Notes under the pieces: generated by a model
Databases searched by the model: none
What the model was told of the DNA's origin: nothing
What the model saw: the letters and a program-made list of their open reading frames with translations, nothing else
Shown here: one piece after another, positions 54,400-63,003 of the stretch
Numbering within the stretch: the first letter of the stretch is position 1
Layout of the letters: each line of letters starts with the position of its first letter
Assembly: GCF_016772315.1 (NCBI RefSeq)
Contig: NZ_CP053482.1
Location: 1,116,001 to 1,180,000, forward strand
Source: Thiothrix subterranea
Lineage (GTDB): Bacteria; Pseudomonadota; Gammaproteobacteria; Thiotrichales; Thiotrichaceae
DNA: 64,000 nt
Reading direction: 5' to 3'
Made by a program: the position numbers and the translations under genes

Positions 54400-55107
54400 T
54401 CAGAGCGAAATCATATCACCAGTGAATATTATTTCTCCTGAAGGCGTCGTTGTCTGACTGGAATTTAAAGGCTCCATGCTAATGGCAAATGTACTGGTAT
54501 TATCCAGTTGTTTCCATAACGTCTTATTAATAGGCATTCGGTATTTCCCACCACGTACCAATGTGCCTACTCGAATCGGTAGATCATTGTTTTTAGGGAT
54601 AAGCCAAAAGGTCGGGATCATATTTTCATCTGGTGGCAGCGTTTTACGTGGCATGTCAAATGATATTTCCATCGGTGTCTCTTTAACGACTGCCACGACC
54701 ATCTTATTGGCATGTTCAGTGGATGTCATCAAGGACATATAAGCAGACGGCTGATGCTCAACATTTAAAAAAAGCACGGTCATCACGACTGCCGTGAGCG
54801 AGGAAAACGCGGCAATTGACCAAGGCAGGTAGTTTTTCAAATTCAACGACCACGTTTTTTCATGTTGATTTTTTTGGCTTTTGATCTCTTTGTAGATATT
54901 TTTCCAAATACGTGCCGACGGTTGTTGTGGAGGTAACAAGCCTAATAATGGTGCTGACTTTTGTTGATAAGCAGCCGTTACTTCGCGTAAGTACAGGTGT
55001 TTTTCCATAAGTTTATCAAAGCGTAAGCGGGCTTTGCCTTTTAAGGTTCCCACGACATAAGACATGGCGAGAGGTTCAAAAATATCGGGGTTTCTATAGC
55101 GTTTCAT
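54400..55107 (-). CDS. Anti-sigma factor of ECF pair 1
   Basis: A 235-residue protein: cytoplasmic N-terminal anti-sigma domain (MKRYRNPDIFEPLAMSYVVGTLKGKARLRFDKLM), one transmembrane helix (about 107-127, WSIAAFSSLTAVVMTVLFLN) and a periplasmic RskA-like C-terminal domain (FWLIPKNNDLPIRVG; FAISMEP). No zinc-binding HxxxCxxC motif, so not ChrR-like. ATG 55107 overlaps the sigma gene stop (ATGA), the usual coupled arrangement. Confidence 0.85.
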   Translation of the reverse strand: MKRYRNPDIFEPLAMSYVVGTLKGKARLRFDKLMEKHLYLREVTAAYQQKSAPLLGLLPPQQPSARIWKNIYKEIKSQKNQHEKTWSLNLKNYLPWSIAAFSSLTAVVMTVLFLNVEHQPSAYMSLMTSTEHANKMVVAVVKETPMEISFDMPRKTLPPDENMIPTFWLIPKNNDLPIRVGTLVRGGKYRMPINKTLWKQLDNTSTFAISMEPLNSSQTTTPSGEIIFTGDMISL

Positions 55108-55643
55108 TGGAGGCATCCTCGCAATTGTTCCAAGCCTCGGCGTATCCATGCCTTTACAGTTCCTAAGGGTTTCTTTAGGGTATTCGCAAGTTCTTCATGG
55201 GTTTGCCCATGATAAAATGCACGTAAAACACATTCCCGCTGATCGGGTTTAAGGTGTTCCAAACATTTTAATAGATTACGTACATCGTCTCCTTGTTGGT
55301 ACAAGGTATCGGGTTCAGGTTCTTTAGAAAGAAACTCAAGTGTTTCATACTCCACGTCAGCAAGCTGCGGGCGGCTTTTTGCCTCCCGCAGCTTGTTTAG
55401 CGCTTGGTTGCGCACGATGACCGCCATCCATGTCATGGCATCAGCCTTACTCGCGGTAAATTGTGATGCATGTTTCCAGATTTTAATAAAACCTTCTTGT
55501 AGCACATCTTCCGCCAAGCTGGTATCACGTAATATATACTTGCAGATAGCCAGTAAATTAGGTGAAGATTTTTTATATAATTGTTGAAATGCCTTGATTT
55601 CACCGTGTCCACTGCGGACAAGCAATTCATTCAATAACGTCAT
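55104..55643 (-). CDS. ECF RNA polymerase sigma factor 1
   Basis: A 179-residue ECF sigma: region 2 (LAEDVLQEGFIKIWKHASQFTASKADAMTWMAVIVRNQALNKL) binds the -10 box, region 4 (LKPDQRECVLRAFYHGQTHEELANTLKKPLGTVKAWIRRGLEQL) binds the -35 box. It follows the catalase-like gene by 32 bp and overlaps its anti-sigma gene by 4 bp. Close paralogue of the sigma at 58467-59009. Confidence 0.93.
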   Translation of the reverse strand: MTLLNELLVRSGHGEIKAFQQLYKKSSPNLLAICKYILRDTSLAEDVLQEGFIKIWKHASQFTASKADAMTWMAVIVRNQALNKLREAKSRPQLADVEYETLEFLSKEPEPDTLYQQGDDVRNLLKCLEHLKPDQRECVLRAFYHGQTHEELANTLKKPLGTVKAWIRRGLEQLRGCLQ

Positions 55644-55675
55644 CGTTTTCCTTAAATCTCGTGCTAAATGGAAAA

Positions 55676-56680
55676 TTATTTACCGCTTAGGCGTTTTCCA
55701 AAGGAGACGGCGTAACCGGGTGAGCGGAACAGGAGCACAGGGTCATCGCTTGGCTTAATACCATCAGCCATGATCAGTGGATCAAAGTTGATTTTTTCGC
55801 ATTCAGCCCCTTTTTGTGGCAGTGCTGAAGTAATGCTTAAGGTGCCGACTTTTATTTCTTTGCGTTCCTTTGGCCATAACAAGGTGGGGTTGTTATCGGG
55901 ATCGCCGGGTTCGCCAAGGGTTAGCATCATGTCCCAACGAATCGGACTTTCTTTGGCACGATCAATCAATTTCTGTTCAAGGAAATTGGCAGGTGAAGAC
56001 TTGAGTTCGCTGTCGGTTAGGGATTTTTCGCCATCTTGTGGGACAAAACGCCAGCGTACCGGGGTGGTTTTCTCATCCTTATTGATAAATTTGAAGGTGT
56101 GAATGCCAAAATAGCTACTGTTTGCCCAACTAATCGGTGGGTTGTTTTTTTCCAGAAATTCAGCTTGTGGAAGGCTGTCAGGGTGGCTTGCCTTGAAAGC
56201 TTTAATTTTTTCGGGATCCGGCTTGCCTGTAGCGGGGTCAGGCGTTTTAGCAACGATGTCATCAAGGAAGGTTTGTGGGGTAGCCGCTCCAAATACGGGC
56301 GTGTTGAGCATGGTTATGTGATGAAGATTGTTGTCGGGTAGCTTGAATTCCAAGGCCATGCCCCGTGGATTTTTGGCGGTGTCCGGTATGTTAGGATTAC
56401 CCGTAGGGATGGAGAAGCGGGCAATCACCGGGATGGTTTTGCCTGAAAAGAGTACTGAGCGCGTGTAAGCGGCGGCTTCCGGCAAACCGGTAAAGTCACC
56501 GGTTGCACACGTTCCTTTGGTATGGTTGCGGCGTTCACCGACATGAACACCATACGTTTTTTCCAAGGCGGATACGACTTCATCGGCAGTGACTACTTTT
56601 TCCTCTGCCCAAAGCGGTGTTGTGAAAACTAGCGCTCCGCTGAGTAAGCAGAGTGAAAGTCTTTGCGTTTTGGTGTGCAT
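55676..56680 (-). CDS. Periplasmic catalase-family peroxidase (SrpA-like)
   Basis: A 334-residue member of the small catalase family: signal peptide (1-25, ending LWA), then NHTKGTCATGDFTG, VIARFSIPTGNPNIPDTAKNPRGMALEF and FFGIHTFKF-like segment (YFGIHTFKF). These haem proteins remove peroxides; they lack the large catalase C-terminal parts. First gene of a catalase - ECF sigma - anti-sigma operon. Confidence 0.9.
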   Translation of the reverse strand: MHTKTQRLSLCLLSGALVFTTPLWAEEKVVTADEVVSALEKTYGVHVGERRNHTKGTCATGDFTGLPEAAAYTRSVLFSGKTIPVIARFSIPTGNPNIPDTAKNPRGMALEFKLPDNNLHHITMLNTPVFGAATPQTFLDDIVAKTPDPATGKPDPEKIKAFKASHPDSLPQAEFLEKNNPPISWANSSYFGIHTFKFINKDEKTTPVRWRFVPQDGEKSLTDSELKSSPANFLEQKLIDRAKESPIRWDMMLTLGEPGDPDNNPTLLWPKERKEIKVGTLSITSALPQKGAECEKINFDPLIMADGIKPSDDPVLLFRSPGYAVSFGKRLSGK

Positions 56681-56715
56681 GATATGTCTGGTTCCTGTTG
56701 TGTGAATTCAGGACA

Positions 56716-56744
56716 TATACACACCAATTCGCTTGTTGGATGCA
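56716..56744 (-). promoter_or_regulatory. ECF-sigma promoter of catalase-sigma operon
   Basis: Minus strand: TGCATCCAA - 15 bases - GTATA; exact match to the shared signature, 36 bp before the catalase-like start codon. Confidence 0.85.
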
Positions 56745-56798
56745 AAAAATCAGTAGTACAAGGCAAAATCTAACCATAGGCGTTCATTTCGATCATCT

Positions 56799-56827
56799 CG
56801 CATCCACAACACAACAATCAGCGTACA
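56799..56827 (+). promoter_or_regulatory. ECF-sigma promoter of DUF302 gene
   Basis: CGCATCCAC - 15 bases - GTACA: two mismatches in the first block and one in the second from the shared signature, same spacing, upstream of the gene at 56870 and facing away from the catalase promoter. Confidence 0.6.
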
Positions 56828-56869
56828 AGTTTAAGACTACTGCATGTACCCACAACAAGGATATTCCCC

Positions 56870-57349
56870 GTGAAACCCACTTTGCTGATTTTCCCCCTGA
56901 TGCTGTTCTCACTGGTAGCATTCGCCGACGCTGATGCTGTAAAAACGGTTGCGGCAACCGATATTGTCACTAAAACCAGCCCGTATTCCGTCGCCGAGAC
57001 CATGAACAAGTTCGAGTCCATCGTCAAGACGAAAGGGTTGGAGGTATTTGCCCGCATCGACCACCAGCAAAATGCCAAAGCAGCCGGAATGGAAATGAAC
57101 GCTGCGCAAGTGCTGATTTTCGGCAACCCCAAAACGGGTACTCCCCTGATGCAACAGGATGCAGCAGTGGCACTGGATCTGCCCATGCGGGTAGCCGTGT
57201 ATGCAGACAAGGCTGGGGATGTACATATTGCCTACCACGCACCTGATAGTCTGGCGGTCAATTTTGAGTTGAAAGACAGTGCGGTGCTGCCTCAGTTGGC
57301 GGATGCCCTCAACAAGCTGACTGCCGCAGCCATAACGACAACCCCCTGA
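56870..57349 (+). CDS. Secreted DUF302 protein
   Basis: A 159-residue protein with a signal peptide (1-20, ending AFADADA) and one DUF302 domain: SPYSVAETMNKFESIVKTKGLEVFARIDHQQNA and VLIFGNPKTGTPLMQQDAAVALDLPMRVAVY are diagnostic. Function of the family is unknown; its members often sit beside redox or metal stress genes. Divergent from the catalase-like gene. Confidence 0.88.
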   Translation: MKPTLLIFPLMLFSLVAFADADAVKTVAATDIVTKTSPYSVAETMNKFESIVKTKGLEVFARIDHQQNAKAAGMEMNAAQVLIFGNPKTGTPLMQQDAAVALDLPMRVAVYADKAGDVHIAYHAPDSLAVNFELKDSAVLPQLADALNKLTAAAITTTP

Positions 57350-57446
57350 CACATTGACGGGGAAATAGTTATTTGACCATGATCCGGCGTAGCTGACCCA
57401 ACTGGGCATAAGCCTTTAACTTTTTCCCTAAAAATAGATGTCCGTC

Positions 57447-57475
57447 TGCATCCAAATATCAGGCAAGCGCGTATA
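57447..57475 (+). promoter_or_regulatory. ECF-sigma promoter of the DGSCGAK lipoprotein gene
   Basis: TGCATCCAA - 15 bases - GTATA, an exact match to the shared signature, 34 bp before ATG 57509. Confidence 0.85.
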
Positions 57476-57508
57476 TCCCCCCGAACCAAAACAAAAGGAG
57501 TGTTCACG

Positions 57509-57769
57509 ATGAAATCCAATAAACTTTCCCTTGCCCTGTCTTTGGGTACAGTGCTGATTGCTGGTACTACGCTTGCCGGTTGCGGCAGCAATCCGTTTTC
57601 TGCTGAAAAAGGTGCTGATACCACGATGACCCACACCAAACCGGCGGATGGCAGTTGTGGTGCGAAAAAAGATGGCAGTTGTGGAGCCAAGCAAGACGGC
57701 TCTTGTGGTGCGAAAAAAGACGGTAGCTGCGGTGCCAAACAAGACGGCTCTTGTGGTGCGAAAAAGTAA
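57509..57769 (+). CDS. Lipoprotein with five DGSCGAK repeats
   Basis: An 86-residue lipoprotein: leader with lipobox LAGC (Cys25), a short linker, then five tandem 7-residue units DGSCGAK(K/Q) to the C-terminus, one Cys each. The pattern recalls the Cys/Gly repeats of HvfA-type precursors that are modified by DUF692 enzymes, and the gene shares its promoter type with bufABC. It could equally be an unmodified metal-binding or thiol-buffer protein. AAAGGAG ribosome site, own terminator. Confidence 0.8.
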   Translation: MKSNKLSLALSLGTVLIAGTTLAGCGSNPFSAEKGADTTMTHTKPADGSCGAKKDGSCGAKQDGSCGAKKDGSCGAKQDGSCGAKK

Positions 57770-57794
57770 TCACTAAATTTACTGTGTTAAAACC

Positions 57795-57823
57795 AGAAGG
57801 GCAGCCATTTTGACTGCCCTTCT
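57795..57823. terminator. Bidirectional terminator between lipoprotein and doxX genes
   Basis: AGAAGGGCAG (57795-57804) pairs perfectly with CTGCCCTTCT (57814-57823) between convergent genes. Confidence 0.8.
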
Positions 57824-57844
57824 TCGCGTTATGTCACCGCCAAT

Positions 57845-58309
57845 TTAGCGACTCAAACGACGGGTCAACAGAAAATCCAACGACCACTTGCCGGGGCCAA
57901 ACACGAATACCGTCCAAATCATTGCGCCCCAGAAAACGTGTTGCCAAAAACCACCCGCCCCTTCAATCGTAAACAAATACGGGTAGGCAATGACCGCCAC
58001 CATATTGAACACGAACAGTGCCAACGCCGCTGGGCGAGTCAATAACCCAATTGCCAACAATACCGGCAAGACCAATTCAGCGGCTGTCCCCAGATACGCG
58101 GCTAATTCGGGCGATAGCAGCGGCACGGCATACTCGTCTTCAAACAGATAAAGAGTACTTGACCAACTCTGGATTTTGGTCAAACCGGATGCGAAAAACA
58201 CCCAAGCAACATACAGGCGAAAACCCAGCAAGGTCAGCGGTTTCACAAACCCGTCTAAAGGCCAGCATTCCCCCATCAGAAAACCGGATAATGTAATAGC
58301 TTGTTTCAT
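57845..58309 (-). CDS. DoxX-family membrane protein
   Basis: A 154-residue protein with four transmembrane helices and DoxX motifs (LYVAWVFFASGLTKIQSW; LVLPVLLAIGLLTRPAALAL; VFWGAMIWTVFVFGPGKWSLD). DoxX proteins are regular companions of DUF2282/DUF692/DUF2063 operons; here the gene is separated from bufABC but carries a recognisable promoter of the same type. Confidence 0.88.
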   Translation of the reverse strand: MKQAITLSGFLMGECWPLDGFVKPLTLLGFRLYVAWVFFASGLTKIQSWSSTLYLFEDEYAVPLLSPELAAYLGTAAELVLPVLLAIGLLTRPAALALFVFNMVAVIAYPYLFTIEGAGGFWQHVFWGAMIWTVFVFGPGKWSLDFLLTRRLSR

Positions 58310-58346
58310 CGAGAACTCCTTCGTCCTATTGTGTTAATGATGTCGA

Positions 58347-58375
58347 TATACGCCCCCGTTCGGATAGCAGATGCA
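58347..58375 (-). promoter_or_regulatory. ECF-sigma promoter of doxX
   Basis: Minus strand: TGCATCTGC - 15 bases - GTATA. The first six bases and the second block match exactly, spacing is correct; the last three bases of the first block differ. Confidence 0.65.
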
Positions 58376-58418
58376 GCAAGCCTGAAATCTGTCTACAATC
58401 GGCTTTTCCTGTGTGGCG

Positions 58419-58447
58419 TGCATCCAACAGCAGCCAGCCAACGTATA
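58419..58447 (+). promoter_or_regulatory. ECF-sigma promoter of second sigma gene
   Basis: TGCATCCAA - 15 bases - GTATA, an exact match, 20 bp before ATG 58467; implies positive autoregulation or cross-regulation by the paralogous sigma. Confidence 0.85.
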
Positions 58448-58466
58448 AGAATGCATAAGGAACATC

Positions 58467-59009
58467 ATGGAACCACTGAACGAACTGCTGCAACGCAGCG
58501 GGCAGGGCGATGCAGCCGCCTTCAGGCAACTGTATGACGCGACCTCTCCCCGCTTGTTTGCGCTGTGCAAACGGCTGTTGCGTGACGCGGCACTCGCGGA
58601 AGACGTGTTGCAGGAAGGTTTTATCAAAGTGTGGCATCACGCCGCGCAATTCAGCGCCAGCAAAGCCAGTGCCATGACGTGGATGACCACGATTATACGC
58701 AACCAAGCACTCGATAAACTGCGCCAAGCCCAAAGCCGCCCGACGGTGGTTGATGATGTGGAATACGAATCCCTAGAATTTGCCTCGCTGGAACCAGAGC
58801 CTGATGCGTTGCAACAAATGGGCGAAGATGCCCAGCGGCTGCTGTACTGCTTAGACCAGCTAAAACCGGAACAGCGCGAATGCATTCTGCAAGCCTTTTA
58901 CCACGGGCAAACCCATGATGAGCTGGCGCAATCGTTGGCAAAACCCTTAGGCACGGTGAAAGCGTGGATACGGCGCGGATTGGAACAATTACGGGGGTGC
59001 TTACAATGA
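58467..59009 (+). CDS. ECF RNA polymerase sigma factor 2
   Basis: A 180-residue ECF sigma with region 2 (LAEDVLQEGFIKVWHHAAQFSASKASAMTWMTTIIRNQALDKL) and region 4 (LKPEQRECILQAFYHGQTHDELAQSLAKPLGTVKAWIRRGLEQLRGCLQ), most residues shared with the sigma at 55104-55643. The recognition parts are nearly the same in both, so overlapping promoter use is expected. Overlaps its anti-sigma gene by 4 bp. Confidence 0.93.
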   Translation: MEPLNELLQRSGQGDAAAFRQLYDATSPRLFALCKRLLRDAALAEDVLQEGFIKVWHHAAQFSASKASAMTWMTTIIRNQALDKLRQAQSRPTVVDDVEYESLEFASLEPEPDALQQMGEDAQRLLYCLDQLKPEQRECILQAFYHGQTHDELAQSLAKPLGTVKAWIRRGLEQLRGCLQ

Positions 59010-59722
59010 AGCGTTACCAAAACCCAGACATTTTTGAACACCTCGCGATGTCCTACGCGCTTGGCACCTTGCAGGGCAAAGCACGCCTGCGCTTTGAAAA
59101 ATTGATGCGCAAACACCTCTATCTGCGGGCAGTCACCAACGCTTACCAGCAACAATTTGCGCCATTGGCAACCCTGATCCCCAGTGAAGCGCCACCGGCA
59201 CGGGTGTGGAATGCGATCAGCCAAGAATTGCAGTTAGGCAAACAACCCGCCCTCGCATCCGCTCATTGGTTAACCAAACTGAAAGACTACCTGCCTTGGT
59301 CAATGACAGCGCTTGCCTCGATTGCGGCGGCTGCCATGACCGTGTTATTACTGAACATGAATGTAGAACCTGCGGCTTACATGGCAATGCTCAAGCCACC
59401 TCTACAGCAAGATAAAATGCTGGTAGTAACCGTTTATCATGACACGATGGAAATTGCTTTCAACATGCCCAGCGGCACATTACCTGTGAAAGATGACATG
59501 ATGCCCACCGTATGGTGCATCCCCAAAGACCGCAATAAACCGCTGATGCGCATGGGTACGCTAACTGCGCAAGGTGAAAACCGGATGTCGATTGACAAGG
59601 CAACTTGGAAGGAAATGGCGAATGTCAGCCAATTTGCGATCAGCCTCGAACCGATGGATAAGCCACCCAGCGACAAACCGCAAGGTGAAGTGGTCTTGAG
59701 TGGCGAGCTGGCAGCGCTGTAA
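59006..59722 (+). CDS. Anti-sigma factor of ECF pair 2
   Basis: A 238-residue paralogue of the anti-sigma at 54400-55107: N-terminal MKRYQNPDIFEHLAMSYALGTLQGKARLRFEKLM, one transmembrane helix (about 106-126), and RskA-like periplasmic domain (VWCIPKDRNKPLMRMGTL; FAISLEPMD). ATG 59006 forms ATGA with the sigma stop. The periplasmic domains of the two anti-sigmas differ more than the N-terminal parts, so they may sense different signals. Confidence 0.85.
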   Translation: MKRYQNPDIFEHLAMSYALGTLQGKARLRFEKLMRKHLYLRAVTNAYQQQFAPLATLIPSEAPPARVWNAISQELQLGKQPALASAHWLTKLKDYLPWSMTALASIAAAAMTVLLLNMNVEPAAYMAMLKPPLQQDKMLVVTVYHDTMEIAFNMPSGTLPVKDDMMPTVWCIPKDRNKPLMRMGTLTAQGENRMSIDKATWKEMANVSQFAISLEPMDKPPSDKPQGEVVLSGELAAL

Positions 59723-59740
59723 CGGCTATGGCGCTAGGTT

Positions 59741-60916
59741 TCAAGCCATAGCCCATACAGCCAATCCCTGTTTTTCCCGCGTTAAATTTAACACCCGTGT
59801 CTGTCCTATTTGATGGGTTTGCTCCCCGTTATATAGCACGACCCCGTTAGGCAAACAATCCGGGGAAACCGCCCGGAATGCGTCGATTCCTTTGAGAAAC
59901 GCCGGGGAAAATGTGGCGGAGGATTTGATTTCCACCGGCAACAAGCCCTGACGCTGCCGAATCAGCAAATCCACTTCATTGCCCTGCGAATCCCGGTAAA
60001 AGTACAAATCCGGGCGCAATCCACGGTTCAAATGTGCCTTAAGAATTTCCAGAATCATCAGGTTTTCATACAAATTGCCACGTAACGGATCACGCGCCAC
60101 CTGTTCCGCTGACTGAATACCCAGCAAAAATGCCGCCAGCCCGGTATCGGTAAAATATAACTTGGGCGACTTAATCACGCGCTTGCGGATATTGGCGAAA
60201 AACGGCGGCAATTCAAACAAAATATACGACGCCTTTAACACGCTTACCCAGTGTTGAATAGTGGTCGATGACACCCCTACATCATTGCCGAGTGATGAAT
60301 AATTCACTACCTGCCCTACCCGCCCTGCCAACAAGACTAAAAACTGCTGAAAGCGGCTCAAATCTTTGATGTTTAAAATGGCTCGAACATCACGTTCCAC
60401 ATAAGTCTGTAAATAGCCATTAAAGAAACGGTTGGGCTGCAATTGCTGGCTGTGCAAGCGCGGAAATGCGCCTTGGTAAATCAGCTCAAAAACATCCACT
60501 TCCGGCTGCACTTGGCGAATTTCTTCCAGCGTCAGCGGCAACAAAGTGAGCAAAGCCGTGCGCCCCGCTAGGGACTGACTAACCGCTGTATGCAAATCCG
60601 GTTGGTGACTGCCAGTCAGGATAAACATACCCGGCTGCTGCGCTTTATCCACAATGCCTTGCAAATAAGACAGTAAAATCGGCAAGCGTTGAATTTCATC
60701 CAGAATCGCGCCATTAGGCATTTGCGATAAAAAGCCACGCGGATCGGTTTCGGCGGCAAGACGGGTATCAGGGTCTTCCAGCAAAAAGTAAGGCTTGTCA
60801 GGAAAGCATTGCTGGGCCAATACCGTCTTCCCAGACTGACGCGGCCCAAAGAGGGTAACAACGGGGTATTCCCGGCTGCTTTCCAGTAATTCTGGCGCAA
60901 TATCACGCTTGATCAT
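59741..60916 (-). CDS. AAA ATPase with DUF4143 domain
   Basis: A 391-residue protein: Walker A GPRQSGKTVLAQQ near residue 25-37, Walker B-like AILDEIQRLPILLSYLQG, sensor TGSHQPDL, then the DUF4143 nuclease-like C-terminal domain (NEVDLLIRQRQGLLPVEIKSS). Common accessory ATPase of unknown biological role. It stands alone, convergent with the anti-sigma gene. Confidence 0.9.
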   Translation of the reverse strand: MIKRDIAPELLESSREYPVVTLFGPRQSGKTVLAQQCFPDKPYFLLEDPDTRLAAETDPRGFLSQMPNGAILDEIQRLPILLSYLQGIVDKAQQPGMFILTGSHQPDLHTAVSQSLAGRTALLTLLPLTLEEIRQVQPEVDVFELIYQGAFPRLHSQQLQPNRFFNGYLQTYVERDVRAILNIKDLSRFQQFLVLLAGRVGQVVNYSSLGNDVGVSSTTIQHWVSVLKASYILFELPPFFANIRKRVIKSPKLYFTDTGLAAFLLGIQSAEQVARDPLRGNLYENLMILEILKAHLNRGLRPDLYFYRDSQGNEVDLLIRQRQGLLPVEIKSSATFSPAFLKGIDAFRAVSPDCLPNGVVLYNGEQTHQIGQTRVLNLTREKQGLAVWAMA

Positions 60917-61008
60917 GGGTATGTTTTAATACACTAAACGCTATAAAGACAATAGCTTAACGCCCACATTTGCAAATCTCAAGTTTAACTTGAAATCTGC
61001 AAAATGCA

Positions 61009-61362
61009 TCACAACAGCACTTGCCGGGTTTCCCGCAAAAACTGCCATACCTGCTGCTCAACTTTGGGGGCAAGCAACACCTCTGGCTTTCTACCCCTAG
61101 GGCAAGCCAAGCGCGGCGTTGTCCCAAATACGCGGCAAATCAGCGGACGCTCCGCATACACCGTACAACCCTGTTCCCCCAAATAGGGGCAACACCAATC
61201 AGCCAATGCCTCAGCATGTTCCGCTTCACTTTTGACGGGTAGCTCTGCGATTTCCTCACTGGAGGCCGTGACTGGCCCGCAACAGTCATGGCAACCCGGC
61301 TCGCAGGCAAACGTAGGAATATTGCGGCGTAAAAAACGTATGATCTGATAATTTTGGGTCAT
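61009..61362 (-). CDS. YkgJ-family cysteine cluster protein
   Basis: A 117-residue protein with the YkgJ (CxxxCxxCC-type) cluster: CEPGCHDCCG, then WCCPYLGEQGCTVYAERPLICRVFG. The cysteines are thought to bind a metal ion or Fe-S cluster. ATG 61362 is chosen; the longer frame from 61443 would overlap the SulP gene. It lies 22 bp after the SulP stop and may share its transcript. Confidence 0.82.
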   Translation of the reverse strand: MTQNYQIIRFLRRNIPTFACEPGCHDCCGPVTASSEEIAELPVKSEAEHAEALADWCCPYLGEQGCTVYAERPLICRVFGTTPRLACPRGRKPEVLLAPKVEQQVWQFLRETRQVLL

Positions 61363-61384
61363 GTTAGCCTGATGGGATTGTGCC

Positions 61385-62860
61385 TTAATGGGTTGCCAGC
61401 GGGTCGGTGGCATCGGCTTTGTCGTGCGTCCCGAAACGGTCAATCAAGGTAGCACTGGCTTCATTCAAACCGACCACTTCCACTTCCGTGCCTTCACGAC
61501 GGAACTTCACCACCACTTTGTCGAGCGCACCGACGGCGGTTAAATCCCAAAAATGCGCCCGACTGACATCAATTTGCACCTTATCCAGCACATCTTTGAA
61601 ATCGAACGACGCAATAAACGCATCGGCTGAAGCAAAAAACACCTGCCCCACCACCTCGTAAACCCGCATCCGCCCTTCGTCTTCCGAACGCGATTTCACA
61701 AACATAAACCGCGCAATCTTGTTGGCGAAGAAAAAGCCCGACAGCAACACCCCAACCAACACGCCTTGCGCCAGATCATGCGTCGCCACCACCACGGCGA
61801 CCGTGGCAATCATAGTGGCATTGAAACTTTTCGGGTGTTCACGCAATTTCCGCACCGAATCCCAGTTGAACGTGCCAATCGACACCATGATCATCACCGC
61901 CACCAATGCCGCCATCGGGATTTGCGCCACCCAATCACCAATGAACACAATCATCAGCAGCAAAAATGCACCCGCCACAAACGTAGATAACCGCCCACGC
62001 CCGCCGGATTTTACATTGATCACCGACTGCCCAATCATCGCACAACCCGCCATGCCACCAAGGAAACCCGTGGCAATATTCGCCACGCCCTGCCCCACAC
62101 ACTCGCGTTGTTTATTGCTGGTGGAATCGGTTAAATCATCCACAATCGTCGCCGTCATCAACGACTCCAGCAAACCCACCACCGCCAGCGTGACCGACAC
62201 GGGGAAAATAATCGTCAGCGTTTCCCAATTCAGCGGAATATCCGGCAACAAAAACACCGGCAAGCTATCCGGCAATGCGCCCATATCGCCGACCGTGCGA
62301 ATCTCCAGCCCAAACACCATCGCCACCGCGCTCAACACAATGATTGCCACCAACGGCGATGGCACAGCTTTGGTCACATACGGGAACAGGTAAATAATCC
62401 CCAAACCGGCGGCAACCATTGCATACACCAACCAACCATGCCCAATCAACTCCGGCAATTGCGCCATAAAAATCAGAATCGCCAGCGCATTCACAAACCC
62501 GACAATCACCGCCCGTGACACAAAGCGCATCAGCAAATCCAGCCGCAGCATCCCCGCCACAATCTGCAACACCCCCGTGAGCAAAGTCGCCGCAAACAAA
62601 TACTGCAAACCGTGATCTTTCACCAGCATCACCATGACCAAGGCCATTGCGCCCGTCGCAGCGGAAATCATCCCCGCACGACCGCCCGCAAATGCAATCA
62701 CCACTGCCATACTGAACGAGGCATACAGCCCCACTTTCGGATCAACGCCCGCAATAATTGAAAAAGCGATGGCTTCAGGAATAAGTGCCAACGCGACGAC
62801 GAGTCCGGCAAGCAGGTCATTTTTGACATTGCCGAACCAATCCTGTGGGAGAGATTTCAT
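61385..62860 (-). CDS. SulP-family anion transporter
   Basis: A 491-residue transporter: sulfate-transporter membrane domain (about 12 helices; [30 protein letters not shown]) and a C-terminal STAS domain (about 385-475, [22 protein letters not shown]). SulP members carry sulfate or bicarbonate with Na+ or H+; the substrate cannot be told. ATG 62860 or 62875 are both possible; neither has a good ribosome site. Confidence 0.9.
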   Translation of the reverse strand: MKSLPQDWFGNVKNDLLAGLVVALALIPEAIAFSIIAGVDPKVGLYASFSMAVVIAFAGGRAGMISAATGAMALVMVMLVKDHGLQYLFAATLLTGVLQIVAGMLRLDLLMRFVSRAVIVGFVNALAILIFMAQLPELIGHGWLVYAMVAAGLGIIYLFPYVTKAVPSPLVAIIVLSAVAMVFGLEIRTVGDMGALPDSLPVFLLPDIPLNWETLTIIFPVSVTLAVVGLLESLMTATIVDDLTDSTSNKQRECVGQGVANIATGFLGGMAGCAMIGQSVINVKSGGRGRLSTFVAGAFLLLMIVFIGDWVAQIPMAALVAVMIMVSIGTFNWDSVRKLREHPKSFNATMIATVAVVVATHDLAQGVLVGVLLSGFFFANKIARFMFVKSRSEDEGRMRVYEVVGQVFFASADAFIASFDFKDVLDKVQIDVSRAHFWDLTAVGALDKVVVKFRREGTEVEVVGLNEASATLIDRFGTHDKADATDPLATH

Positions 62861-63003
62861 GGTGCTAGATTCCATTATTGAAGAGTGAGTGCGCGAAGCA
62901 AACAGCAGAAGCGCTGCATTCTAGGGAAATCAGCTCGCAAAATACAGCGATACCGTGATGACTCGTGTATGCTAATCGCTGTGTTTTAACTGGAGATTGC
63001 TTG

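Noticed and set aside
57567-57773. Minus-strand frames across the DGSCGAK repeats
   Set aside because: They mirror the repeat DNA; the plus-strand frame has the ribosome site, lipobox and promoter.
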